In this document: in pieces, positions 14,388-21,464 of the stretch | How the letters are laid out: each line of letters begins with the position of its first letter | Position numbering within the stretch: the first letter of the stretch is position 1 | DNA from: Actinomycetes bacterium | Lineage (GTDB): Bacteria > Actinomycetota > Actinomycetes > Mycobacteriales > Micromonosporaceae | DNA length: 24,701 nt | Reading direction: 5' to 3' | Assembly (NCBI GenBank): GCA_021793335.1 | Contig: JAJYSW010000019.1 | Location: 1-24,701, forward strand | Made by a program: the position numbers and the translations under genes | The notes under the pieces: generated by a model | Told to the model about the DNA's origin: nothing | Databases searched by the model: none | What the model saw: the letters and a program-made list of their open reading frames with translations, nothing else

Positions 14388-15343
14388 GCGTCAAGACCGA
14401 ACCGCGCCCCGAATCGGCCCCTCGATCCGCCATCGGAGAGTCGCGGGGCGAACGTCTCCGGCGGTTGTTCTCCAGCCGGATCGCCAGCGCCTTCGCCGTC
14501 GTCATCGCCGTCCTGTGGACCATCCCGACCGCGGGCCTGTTCATCTCCTCGCTCCGGCCGGAGGACGACATCCGCACCAGCGGCTGGTGGAACGTCTTCA
14601 CCGATCCGAGCTTCACGCTCGACACCTACAACTACGTGCTCTACAGCACCTCCGCTGGCGGCGGACTGATCCGCAACCTCATCAACACCGTCGTCATCAC
14701 CATCCCGGGTGTGATCGTCCCGGTCGTATTCGCGGCGATGGCCGCGTACGCGCTCTCGTGGATCGATTTCAAGGGCCGGAACCTGCTGTACATCGCGGTC
14801 TTCGCGTTGCAGGTCGTGCCGATCCAGATGGCGCTGATCCCGCTGCTGTCGTTCTTCAGCAAGGGCCTGGCGATCGGCGATATGACGATCATGCCCGCTT
14901 GGGAGCTCCACGGCGTCAACACCATCGTCCAAGTCTGGATCGCCCACTCGATCTTCGGCCTGCCGCTGGCGATCTTCCTGCTCCACAACTTCATGCGGGA
15001 ACTGCCGGGCGACGTCATGGAGGCGGCCCGCATCGACGGCGCGAGCCACTCGCAGATCTTCCGCAAGGTCGTGCTGCCGCTGGTGACGCCCGCTCTGGCC
15101 TCGATCGGGATCTTCCAGTTCCTGTGGGTGTGGAACGACTTCCTCGTCGGTCGCACCTTCGGCGGCGGCGAGGCCACGCGGCCGCTGACCGCCGTGCTCG
15201 GCGACATGGCCGGCACCTGGGGCTTCGGATGGACCCGTCTGCCCGCGGCGGCCTTCATCGCGATCATCGTCCCGTTGCTGGTGTTCCTGCTACTGCAGCG
15301 GTACTTCGTCCGCGGTCTGCTCGCAGGCAGCGTGAAGGGCTGA
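14384..15343 (+). CDS. Sugar ABC transporter permease (AglG-like, MalG type)
   Basis: 319 residues. A charged cytosolic N-terminus of about 30 residues is followed by TM1 (about 32-54, ASAFAVVIAVLWTIPTAGLFISS), then RPEDDIRTSGWW, the core helices, and the EAA loop EAARIDGASHSQIFRKVVLPLVTPA (about 215-239). The ending FVRGLLAGSVKG is the classic MalG-family C-terminus (RGLtaGavKG). It pairs with the preceding permease to form the channel and overlaps it by 4 bp. A terminator-like stem follows 27 bp after the stop, so the operon ends here without an ATPase. Confidence 0.94.
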   Translation: MSVKTEPRPESAPRSAIGESRGERLRRLFSSRIASAFAVVIAVLWTIPTAGLFISSLRPEDDIRTSGWWNVFTDPSFTLDTYNYVLYSTSAGGGLIRNLINTVVITIPGVIVPVVFAAMAAYALSWIDFKGRNLLYIAVFALQVVPIQMALIPLLSFFSKGLAIGDMTIMPAWELHGVNTIVQVWIAHSIFGLPLAIFLLHNFMRELPGDVMEAARIDGASHSQIFRKVVLPLVTPALASIGIFQFLWVWNDFLVGRTFGGGEATRPLTAVLGDMAGTWGFGWTRLPAAAFIAIIVPLLVFLLLQRYFVRGLLAGSVKG

Positions 15344-15370
15344 GGCGCCAGGACGCCGATGCTACGAGCC

Positions 15371-15420
15371 GCCGGCGACGGAGCCGCCCCGCGAGGGGCG
15401 AGCCCGTCGCCGGCGTTCTT
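15371..15420 (+). terminator. Terminator of the sugar importer operon
   Basis: Arms GCCGGCGACG (15371-15380) and CGTCGCCGGC (15405-15414) pair perfectly, with an inner CGCCCC/GGGGCG stem. TTCTTCATT follows the right arm, giving a moderately T-rich tail. This is the best intrinsic-terminator candidate in the window. Confidence 0.78.
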
Positions 15421-15656
15421 CATTCATGCCTCTACCTGCTGATTCATCGATATCCGTACTGGAGCGGCGGTTGCTTTCGGGCCGGTGTTGTCGGGTATCG
15501 ACAGCCCGCGTGATCGACGTGCATGTAATTTGCCGAGCGGCCGATTGACGCCTGCGTCAGAGCATTTCCTTGAAAGCCCGCTCGGACGGGCGGCGGAACC
15601 TCAAGAATCAATGGAAGGCCGGTATCGCCACACCCATCAGCGATCCAGGAGTCGTC
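15421..15656. other. Intergenic region before the small membrane protein gene
   Basis: No gene is supported here. The stretch is less GC-rich than its surroundings. It contains an inverted repeat TGTCG-GGTAT-CGACA at 15489-15503, which could be an operator, and presumably the promoter of the small gene at 15657. No convincing -35/-10 pair was found. Confidence 0.4.
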
Positions 15657-15911
15657 ATGAATTCCAGGAACAATGGCGAACTTCCAGAGGAACTCCACCG
15701 CACCGCCTCCGGACCGGTGAGACCGGAGCCCACGAGTGAGGAGGAGCCCGAAATGTCCAGCGAGGAGACCGAGCGAGTCGAAGCCGCCCAGGTCGAGCCG
15801 CTCAGCAACGGTTGGCTGTTGCTGGGTATTTTCCTGCTCCTCACCATAGGTGTCCTCATGCTGCTCATATTCGCCTCCGGAGGTAACGCCGACTCCTCGA
15901 TGATGCTCTAG
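15657..15911 (+). CDS. Small acidic single-pass membrane protein, unknown function
   Basis: 84 residues from the ATG at 15657, which has AGGAG 6 nt upstream. Residues 1-59 are hydrophilic and rich in Glu (PEPTSEEEPEMSSEETERVEAAQ), then one strong hydrophobic helix (about 59-76, NGWLLLGIFLLLTIGVLMLLIFA) and a short tail GGNADSSMML. A second in-frame ATG at 15753 has an even better site (GAGGAGGAG 7 nt upstream) and would give a 52-residue form with the same helix. I do not recognise a family. The gene stands alone between the sugar operon terminator and ribF. Confidence 0.6.
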   Translation: MNSRNNGELPEELHRTASGPVRPEPTSEEEPEMSSEETERVEAAQVEPLSNGWLLLGIFLLLTIGVLMLLIFASGGNADSSMML

Positions 15912-16029
15912 CCCTGCCTCAGGTACAGCGGGAGCCTCCGGGACGTGCCGCCCGCCGGGGAGGGGCCGCCCAGGGCCGCCGCTTCGGGTACGGCCGAGAG
16001 GAACCCCGCCCCGACGGCGGCTGTGCCGC

Positions 16030-16057
16030 GGGCCGCCGCGAGGCCTCGCGGCGGGCC
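16030..16057. terminator. Palindrome between the small gene and ribF
   Basis: An 18-bp perfect palindrome centred on GAGG|CCTC (16035-16052) extends to 22 bp (16033-16054), and after one mismatch two more pairs. It lies 120 bp after the small gene's stop and 70 bp before ribF. Terminator-like, without a T-run. Confidence 0.45.
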
Positions 16058-16125
16058 CAGCGGCGACGGCCACTGCACCGGTCGTCCGCGGGGCGCGCCG
16101 GGCACGGCAGTGAGAGGATCGTGCC

Positions 16126-17058
16126 GTGGAAACCTGGCGTGGAATTGACGCGACACCTGACGACTGGCCTGACTCGGTGGTCGCGGTCGGTGTATTCGAC
16201 GGCGTGCACCGCGGCCACGCCGCGCTCATCGGGGCCGCCGTCACCGCGGCGGCCGAACGCGGCGCCCGCAGCGTGGCCTGCACCTTCGACCCGCATCCCA
16301 CCGCGGTGGTCGCCCCGCATGCGGTCCCGCCCCAACTCATGAGCCTGGAACGGCGTGTGGAGCTGCTCGGTTCCCTCGGCGTCGACGGCGTGTGCGTCCT
16401 GCCGTTCACCGAAGCGCTGTCGCGGCTCAGCCCCGAGTACTTCGTCCGCCACGTCCTGGTCGGCGGCCTCCACGCCGTCGGCGTCGTCGTCGGCGAGGAC
16501 TTCCGCTTCGGCCATAAGGCCGCCGGAGACGTGAAACTCCTGGCCGAATTCGGCCAGGAGTACGGCTTCGAGGTCCTCGCCCAGCCCCTCACCGCCACGG
16601 CGGGCAGCGACGCCTTCTCCTCGACCCGCGTGCGCAAGGCCATCACCGCGGGCGAGGTCATCGCCGCCGCCGAGATCCTCGGCCGCGAGTTCGGCGTCGA
16701 AGGCACCGTCGTCCACGGCGCCGCACGCGGCGTCGGCCTCGGTTTCCCCACCGCCAACATCGCCCCGTTCCCGGGCGCGGCGATCCCCGCCGACGGCGTC
16801 TACACCGGCTGGTTCCACATGGACTCCCAGCGGCTGCCCGCGGCGATCAGCGTCGGCACCAACCCCACCTTCGACGGAGGCGAACGCACCGTCGAAGCCC
16901 ATCTCCTCGATTTCTCCGGCGACCTCTACGGCGATCGCGTCCGGCTCGACTTCACCACCCGCCTGCGCGACCAGATCGCATTCGACGACGTCGACGACCT
17001 GGTCAAACAGATCGAGACCGACGTCGCACAGACCCGAGCGGCCTTGGGGCTGCGGTAA
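16126..17058 (+). CDS. ribF: Bifunctional riboflavin kinase/FAD synthetase
   Basis: 310 residues, the normal length. The N-terminal FAD synthetase (nucleotidyltransferase) domain shows VGVFDGVHRGH at 21-31, TFDPHP at 53-58, GEDFRFG at 123-129 and SSTRVRKAI at 165-173. The C-terminal riboflavin kinase domain shows GLGFPTANI at 204-212 and VGTNPTFDGGERTVEAHLLDF at 243-263, with the Pro-Thr-Asn metal/phosphate site. It phosphorylates riboflavin to FMN and adenylates FMN to FAD in the cytosol. The start is the GTG at 16126 with GAGAGGA 7 nt upstream. It precedes rpsO, as in many actinobacteria. A perfect 26-bp palindrome lies inside the coding sequence at 16536-16561. Confidence 0.96.
   Translation: METWRGIDATPDDWPDSVVAVGVFDGVHRGHAALIGAAVTAAAERGARSVACTFDPHPTAVVAPHAVPPQLMSLERRVELLGSLGVDGVCVLPFTEALSRLSPEYFVRHVLVGGLHAVGVVVGEDFRFGHKAAGDVKLLAEFGQEYGFEVLAQPLTATAGSDAFSSTRVRKAITAGEVIAAAEILGREFGVEGTVVHGAARGVGLGFPTANIAPFPGAAIPADGVYTGWFHMDSQRLPAAISVGTNPTFDGGERTVEAHLLDFSGDLYGDRVRLDFTTRLRDQIAFDDVDDLVKQIETDVAQTRAALGLR
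16536..16561. repeat. 26-bp perfect palindrome within ribF
   Basis: The sequence reads the same on both strands for 26 bp, centred on GAATTC, with outer bases ACTCCTGGCC and GGCCAGGAGT. It encodes residues around KLLAEFGQEY in the adenylyltransferase domain. In RNA it would fold into an 11-bp stem with an AAUU loop. Chance expectation for a 13-bp half-site in a window of this size and GC is well under 0.01 by my estimate. Confidence 0.9.
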
Positions 17059-17073
17059 CGGCGCTGGTACTCT
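17044..17073 (+). promoter_or_regulatory. Candidate rpsO promoter
   Basis: TTGGGG (17044-17049), an 18-bp spacer and TACTCT (17068-17073) straddle the ribF stop codon. Transcription would start near 17080, inside or just before the leader hairpin. The hexamers are moderate matches; cotranscription from ribF is also possible. Confidence 0.45.
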
Positions 17074-17140
17074 GGTCCGGTTCGCGCGGCGCACGCCGCC
17101 GGACCCGACCGACCTGCACGACGCCGTGGGTCCGGCCGGA
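17074..17140 (+). ncRNA. Structured rpsO leader, candidate S15 autoregulatory element
   Basis: GGTCCGG (17074-17080) can pair with CCGGACC (17099-17105) around an inner GCGGC/GCCGC stem. A second copy, GGGTCCGG (17128-17135), can pair with the same CCGGACCC (17099-17106) over 8 bp, and also forms its own TCCGGCCGGA palindrome (17131-17140). The two folds exclude each other. S15 mRNAs carry autoregulatory leaders in several bacterial groups, so an S15-binding role is plausible but not shown. Confidence 0.45.
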
Positions 17141-17168
17141 TCGAAACGACACTCGGAATTGAGGGAAC

Positions 17169-17438
17169 ATGGCGCTCGAAGCCGACAAGAAGGCCGAGAT
17201 CATCAAGGAGTACGCCACCCACGAGGGCGACTCGGGCTCGACCGAAGTCCAGGCGGCACTCCTGACGGCACGTATCACGGAGCTCACCGCCCACGTCCAG
17301 AACCACAAGCACGACCACCACTCGCGTCGTGGCCTGCTCCTCCTCGTCGGCAAGCGCCGCCGTCTGCTCAAGTACCTCCGCAACGAGGACATCACCCGCT
17401 ACCGCGCGCTCGTCGAGCGCCTCGGCATCCGCGCCTAG
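17169..17438 (+). CDS. rpsO: 30S ribosomal protein S15
   Basis: 89 residues, the exact usual length. The N-terminal helix (MALEADKKAEIIKEYATHEGDSGSTEVQAALLTARI), the HxxNHKHDHHSRRGLLLLVGKRRRLLKYL core (about 41-65) and the YRALVERLGIR end are unmistakable. S15 binds 16S rRNA at the three-way junction of the central domain and starts platform assembly. The ATG at 17169 follows a GAGGG site 5-9 nt upstream. A strong terminator hairpin follows the stop, before pnp, the classic rpsO-pnp order. Confidence 0.98.
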   Translation: MALEADKKAEIIKEYATHEGDSGSTEVQAALLTARITELTAHVQNHKHDHHSRRGLLLLVGKRRRLLKYLRNEDITRYRALVERLGIRA

Positions 17439-17450
17439 AGAAATCGACAC

Positions 17451-17506
17451 CGGGGAGCGGCCCTCGGGCCCGGCCGAGCCGGGAACGAGCGGGCCGCTCC
17501 CCGTTT
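17451..17506 (+). terminator. rpsO terminator
   Basis: A 13-bp perfect stem (CGGGGAGCGGCCC at 17451-17463 and its complement at 17491-17503) begins 12 bp after the rpsO stop. The 27-nt loop contains its own CCCGGC/GCCGGG stem. TTTC follows the right arm. In other bacteria, partial read-through here feeds pnp, and RNase processing occurs in this interval. Confidence 0.75.
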
Positions 17507-17774
17507 CATGTCCGCTCCCGCCCGCCCCACCGGTTTCGGTTCGCGGCTGCCGCCGCGCCCGCTGGATGACGTAGGGTGGGCGAGGAGCACCAGCTCTGCC
17601 ACAGTGCCTCTCGATGAGGCGCGGCGCGACTCGCCGGCGATCGCCGGTCCTCGGTAGTGGCACCCGGACCGTCCCGCTCCATTGTTCGGGACACCGCTCC
17701 GTGTGCTTCGATCGAAGACCGGCCCCAACACGGCAAGGCGCGCTCCGAACTACACATGAGGAGTCAAACACTCA
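17507..17774 (+). promoter_or_regulatory. pnp upstream region
   Basis: No gene is seen. It contains a possible -10 TAGGGT (17572-17577), a GTCCCG-N10-CGGGAC hairpin near 17670-17691, and a perfect 12-bp palindrome CTTCGATCGAAG (17706-17717). GAGGAG lies 11 nt before the pnp ATG, slightly far. PNPase is autoregulated post-transcriptionally through its leader in other bacteria, so these stems are candidates for a similar site. Confidence 0.4.
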
Positions 17775-20174
17775 ATGTCCGAAGCGACTCAACGGACACC
17801 CGAGGCCCACAACCTCGGGGAGCACCACGCCACCGCCGTGATCGACAACGGCGAGTTCGGCACCCGGGAGATCATCTTCAGCACCGGCCGCCTCGCCAAG
17901 CTCGCCCAGGGCTCGGCCATCGTCCAGATGGGCGACACCGTGGTCCTGGCGACCACCGCCGCCTCGAAGAACCCGAAGGACCACTTCGATTTCTTCCCGC
18001 TGACCGTCGACATCGAGGAGCGGATGTACGCCGCCGGGCGTATCCCCGGTTCGTTCTTCCGCCGTGAGGGACGCCCCAGCGAGAACGCGATCCTCACCTG
18101 CCGCCTCATCGACCGCGGCCTGCGCCCCTCCTTCGTGAGCGGCCTGCGCAACGAAGTCCAGGTCATCGGCACGATCCTGGCCGTCGACGAACGCGACGAA
18201 TACGACGTGGTCGCCATGAACGGCGCCTCCATGTCCACCCAGCTCGCCGGGCTGCCGTTCTCCGGCCCGCTCGGCTCCACCCGCGCCGTCCTCATCGGCG
18301 ACCAGTGGGTGTGCTTCCCCACGCTGGAACAGATCGAGCAGGCCACCTTCGACATGGTCGTCACCGGCCGGGTGCTCGAATCGGGCGACGTCGCGATCAT
18401 GATGGTCGAGGCCGAATCCACCGAGAACACCCTCGCGCTCATCGAGGGCGGCGCTCAGCGGCCCACCGAGGAGGTCGTCGCAGGCGGCCTCGAAGCGATC
18501 AAGCCGGTCATCGCCGAGCTCGTCCGCGCCCAGGCCGAACTGGCGTCCGTCGCCGCCAAGCCCGAGGCCGACTACCCGCGCTTCCCCGAATATCTGGACG
18601 ACGCGTACGCCGCCGTCGAATCCACGGCCGCCGCCGAACTCGACCACGCGCTCACGATCGCCGACAAGACCGATCGCGGCGACGAACTCGACCGCGTCAA
18701 GGCCGCCATGCTCGAAAAGCTCGGCGCGGACTTCGAAGGCCGCGAAGGCGAGCTGGCCGCCGCGCTGCGCTCGCTCACCAAGCACCTGGTCCGCCGCCGC
18801 GTCATCAACGAGGGCGTCCGCATCGACGGCCGCTCCCCGGTGGACATCCGGCCGCTCGCCGCGGAGGTCGGCATCCTGCCGCGTGTCCACGGCTCGGCGA
18901 TCTTCGAGCGCGGCGAGACCCAGATCATGGGCGTCACCACGTTGAACATGCTGCGCATGGAGCAGGCCATCGACACGCTGTCGCCGGTGACCAAGAAGCG
19001 CTACATGCACAATTACAACTTCCCGCCGTACTCGACCGGCGAGACCGGCCGCGTCGGCTCCCCGAAACGCCGCGAGATCGGACACGGCGCGCTCGCCGAA
19101 CGCGCCCTGATCCCGGTCCTGCCCACCCGTGAGGAATTCCCGTACGCGATCCGGCAGGTCTCCGAGGCGCTCAGCTCGAACGGCTCGACGTCGATGGGCT
19201 CGGTCTGCTCGTCCACGATGAGCCTGATGAACGCCGGTGTGCCGATCAAGGCGCCCGTCGCCGGCATCGCGATGGGCCTGATCAGCGAGGAGGTCGACGG
19301 CGAGACCAAGTACGTCACGCTCACCGACATCCTCGGTGCCGAGGACGCCTACGGCGACATGGACTTCAAGGTCGCCGGGACGCCTGACTTCATCACGGCC
19401 CTCCAACTGGACACCAAGCTCGACGGCCTGCCCTCGGAGGTCCTCGTGCAGGCGCTCGGGCAGGCCAACGACGCCCGCCACGCGATCCTCGACGTCATGA
19501 CCGAGGCCATCGCCGAGGTCGGCGAGCTGGCCAGCACGGCCCCGCGGATCACCACGCTGAAGATCCCGGTCGACAAGATCGGTGCGGTCATCGGCCCCAA
19601 GGGCCAGACGATCAACCAGATCACCGAGGACACCGGCGCGGACGTCACCGTCGAGGACGACGGCACGATCTACGTGGCCGCCGAGAAGGGCTCGCAGGCC
19701 GAGGCCGCCGTCGAGATGATCAACTCGATCGCGAACCCGACCCTCCCGAACGTGGGGGACCGGTTCCTCGGCACCGTGGTCAAGACCACCGATTTCGGCG
19801 CCTTCATCTCGCTGGTGCCGGGCCGTGACGGCCTGCTGCACATCTCGAAGGTCGGCGACGGCAAGCGCGTCGACCGCGTCGAGGACGTGCTGAGCGTCGG
19901 CGACAAGATCGAGGTCGAGATCGGCGACATCGACAACCGCGGCAAGATCTACCTCGACAAGGTCTACCCGGAGGGCCAGGAGCCGGAAGGCTACAAGAAG
20001 GGCCGTCCGGAGCGCCGCGAAGGCGACCGCGGTGGGCGCGGTGGCGGTGACCGCGGGCCCCGCGGCGACCGCGGCCCGCGTCGCGACGGCGGACGTCGCG
20101 ACGAGGACCAGGGCGGCGAGCGACGTCGCCGCCGGACCCGCCGCTCGGATGACTCCGGAGGCTCCGCAGAGTAA
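17775..20174 (+). CDS. pnp: Polyribonucleotide nucleotidyltransferase (PNPase)
   Basis: A 799-residue 3'-5' phosphorolytic exoribonuclease. The first RNase PH domain occupies about 15-145 (IIFSTGRLAKLAQGSAIV, then RRREGRPSE-type FRREGRPSENAILTCRLIDR). A helical linker follows to about 340. The second, catalytic RNase PH domain (about 345-560) has KRREIGHGALAER (about 430), SNGSTSMGSVCSS (about 469) and the EDAYGDMDFKVAGT aspartates (about 521). The KH domain (about 595-655) has IGAVIGPKGQTINQI, and the S1 domain (about 659-730) has GTVVKTTDFGAFISL. The last 65 or so residues are an Arg/Gly/Asp-rich disordered tail with repeated DRG units. It works in RNA decay, and in actinobacteria also in RNA 3'-tailing. 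Its stop touches the next start codon. Confidence 0.97.
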   Translation: MSEATQRTPEAHNLGEHHATAVIDNGEFGTREIIFSTGRLAKLAQGSAIVQMGDTVVLATTAASKNPKDHFDFFPLTVDIEERMYAAGRIPGSFFRREGRPSENAILTCRLIDRGLRPSFVSGLRNEVQVIGTILAVDERDEYDVVAMNGASMSTQLAGLPFSGPLGSTRAVLIGDQWVCFPTLEQIEQATFDMVVTGRVLESGDVAIMMVEAESTENTLALIEGGAQRPTEEVVAGGLEAIKPVIAELVRAQAELASVAAKPEADYPRFPEYLDDAYAAVESTAAAELDHALTIADKTDRGDELDRVKAAMLEKLGADFEGREGELAAALRSLTKHLVRRRVINEGVRIDGRSPVDIRPLAAEVGILPRVHGSAIFERGETQIMGVTTLNMLRMEQAIDTLSPVTKKRYMHNYNFPPYSTGETGRVGSPKRREIGHGALAERALIPVLPTREEFPYAIRQVSEALSSNGSTSMGSVCSSTMSLMNAGVPIKAPVAGIAMGLISEEVDGETKYVTLTDILGAEDAYGDMDFKVAGTPDFITALQLDTKLDGLPSEVLVQALGQANDARHAILDVMTEAIAEVGELASTAPRITTLKIPVDKIGAVIGPKGQTINQITEDTGADVTVEDDGTIYVAAEKGSQAEAAVEMINSIANPTLPNVGDRFLGTVVKTTDFGAFISLVPGRDGLLHISKVGDGKRVDRVEDVLSVGDKIEVEIGDIDNRGKIYLDKVYPEGQEPEGYKKGRPERREGDRGGRGGGDRGPRGDRGPRRDGGRRDEDQGGERRRRRTRRSDDSGGSAE

Positions 20175-21464
20175 ATGAGTCGTTCGCAGACTCGAATGCT
20201 CGTCGACGACCCGCTGGGCGGCACGGTGCGACGCACGGTGCTGCCCAGCGGTCTGACCGTGGTGACCGAGACGATCCCCCAGATGCGCTCGGCTTCGATC
20301 GGCGCGTGGGTCGACGTCGGCGCACGCGATGAGGCCCCCGAGATATCGGGGGCCTCCCATTTCCTGGAGCACCTGCTGTTCAAGGGGACGGCGAAGCGCT
20401 CGGCCGCCGAGATCTCGGCGGCCATCGAAGCGGTCGGCGGCGAGTCGAACGCCTACACCGCGCGCGACCACACCTGCTTCTATGAGCGGGTCCTGGCCGA
20501 CGACCTGCCGCTGGCCCTCGATGTGCTCGGCGACGCGGTCACCGCTTCGCTGGTCGAGACGAAGGACGTCGAAGTCGAACGCGGCGTGATCCTCGAGGAG
20601 ATCGCCGCCGCGGCCGACGAACCGGCCGAAGTGGTGTACGAACTGTTCAACCGGGCCCTGTTCGGCGACGGGCCGCTGGGCCGCGATATCGCCGGGACGG
20701 CCGCGTCGGTCCGTGCGATCGACGCCGAGCAGATCCGCGGCTTCTACCGCCGCCACTACCTGCCGTCGAACCTGGTCGTCGCCGCCGCTGGCGGCATCGA
20801 CCACGACGAGGTGCTGAAACTCGTGCGGGAGGCGTTCGCGCCGCTGCGGCCCGGGACGCCGCCGCCGCGGCGCCGGGACACGCTCCCGAAGCGGCCGGCG
20901 CTGCTGCGGGTCGCCCGCGAGGACACCGAGCAGGCCCACCTCGTCGTGGGCTGCCGGACCATGTCCCGCAAGGACGACCGCGTCTATGCGCTCGGCGTGC
21001 TGAACAACGTCCTGGGCGGGGGCATGTCCTCGCGCCTGTTCCAGTCGATCAGGGAGGAGCGGGGCCTGGCCTATACCGTCAGCTCCTCGACCTCCTATTT
21101 CGGCACGAGCGGCTCGTTCGGCGTCTACGCCGGGTGCGCTCCGGAGAACGCCCGCACGGTGCGCGATCTGATCATCGCCGAACTCGAGGAGATCGCCGGC
21201 GGCGGCATCACCGAGGAAGAGCTGCATCGCGGTAAGAAGATGTACCAGGTCGCGATCCTGTTCGCGATGGAGGACTCCGGTACCCGCATGGACTGGCTCG
21301 GGCGCGACGAGCTGCTGCACGGCGAGCTGATGAGCATCGACGAGGACCTGGCCCGCAACGATGCGGTCACCATGGACGGCGTGCGGGCGGTGGCGGCCGA
21401 TATCCTGTCGCAACCGATGACGACCGCGGCCGTGGGGCCGTTCGACCGAGGAGCGTTCGAATGA
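20175..21464 (+). CDS. M16 family zinc peptidase (mitochondrial processing peptidase-like)
   Basis: 429 residues. The inverted zinc motif HFLEH is at His62-Glu65-His66, with the third ligand glutamate in EVERGVILEEI (about 142). NAYTARDHTCFYERVL follows the motif, as in PepR/YmxG-type processing peptidases. The C-terminal inactive half has FQSIREERGLAYTVSSS with the Arg-Tyr pair. It probably degrades or processes peptides in the cytosol; substrates are unknown. The ATG at 20175 directly follows the pnp TAA, and GGAGG lies 13 nt upstream inside pnp, so translation is likely coupled. A second ATG at codon 8 is possible. The gene contains a strong hairpin at 20331-20356 just before the HxxEH codons. 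It overlaps dapB by 4 bp. Confidence 0.93.
   Translation: MSRSQTRMLVDDPLGGTVRRTVLPSGLTVVTETIPQMRSASIGAWVDVGARDEAPEISGASHFLEHLLFKGTAKRSAAEISAAIEAVGGESNAYTARDHTCFYERVLADDLPLALDVLGDAVTASLVETKDVEVERGVILEEIAAAADEPAEVVYELFNRALFGDGPLGRDIAGTAASVRAIDAEQIRGFYRRHYLPSNLVVAAAGGIDHDEVLKLVREAFAPLRPGTPPPRRRDTLPKRPALLRVAREDTEQAHLVVGCRTMSRKDDRVYALGVLNNVLGGGMSSRLFQSIREERGLAYTVSSSTSYFGTSGSFGVYAGCAPENARTVRDLIIAELEEIAGGGITEEELHRGKKMYQVAILFAMEDSGTRMDWLGRDELLHGELMSIDEDLARNDAVTMDGVRAVAADILSQPMTTAAVGPFDRGAFE
20331..20356 (+). repeat. Intragenic hairpin in the M16 peptidase gene
   Basis: GAGGCCCCCGA and TCGGGGGCCTC form an 11-bp perfect stem around a GATA tetraloop. It spans codons for EAPEISGAS, immediately before the catalytic HFLEH. 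The protein sequence there is conserved in the family, so the stem may be a by-product of codon choice, but it is strong enough to slow ribosomes or polymerase. Confidence 0.85.

Noticed and set aside
15485..15739. 84-codon plus-strand frame overlapping the small membrane protein gene
   Set aside because: Out of frame with the better supported gene; no hydrophobic segment, no Shine-Dalgarno and Arg-rich composition.
17772..21413. 1213-codon minus-strand open frame opposite pnp and the M16 gene
   Set aside because: It lies exactly antisense to two certain genes. Its residues (His/Asp/Arg/Gly-rich) are what the reverse strand of high-GC codons yields, and it matches no family.
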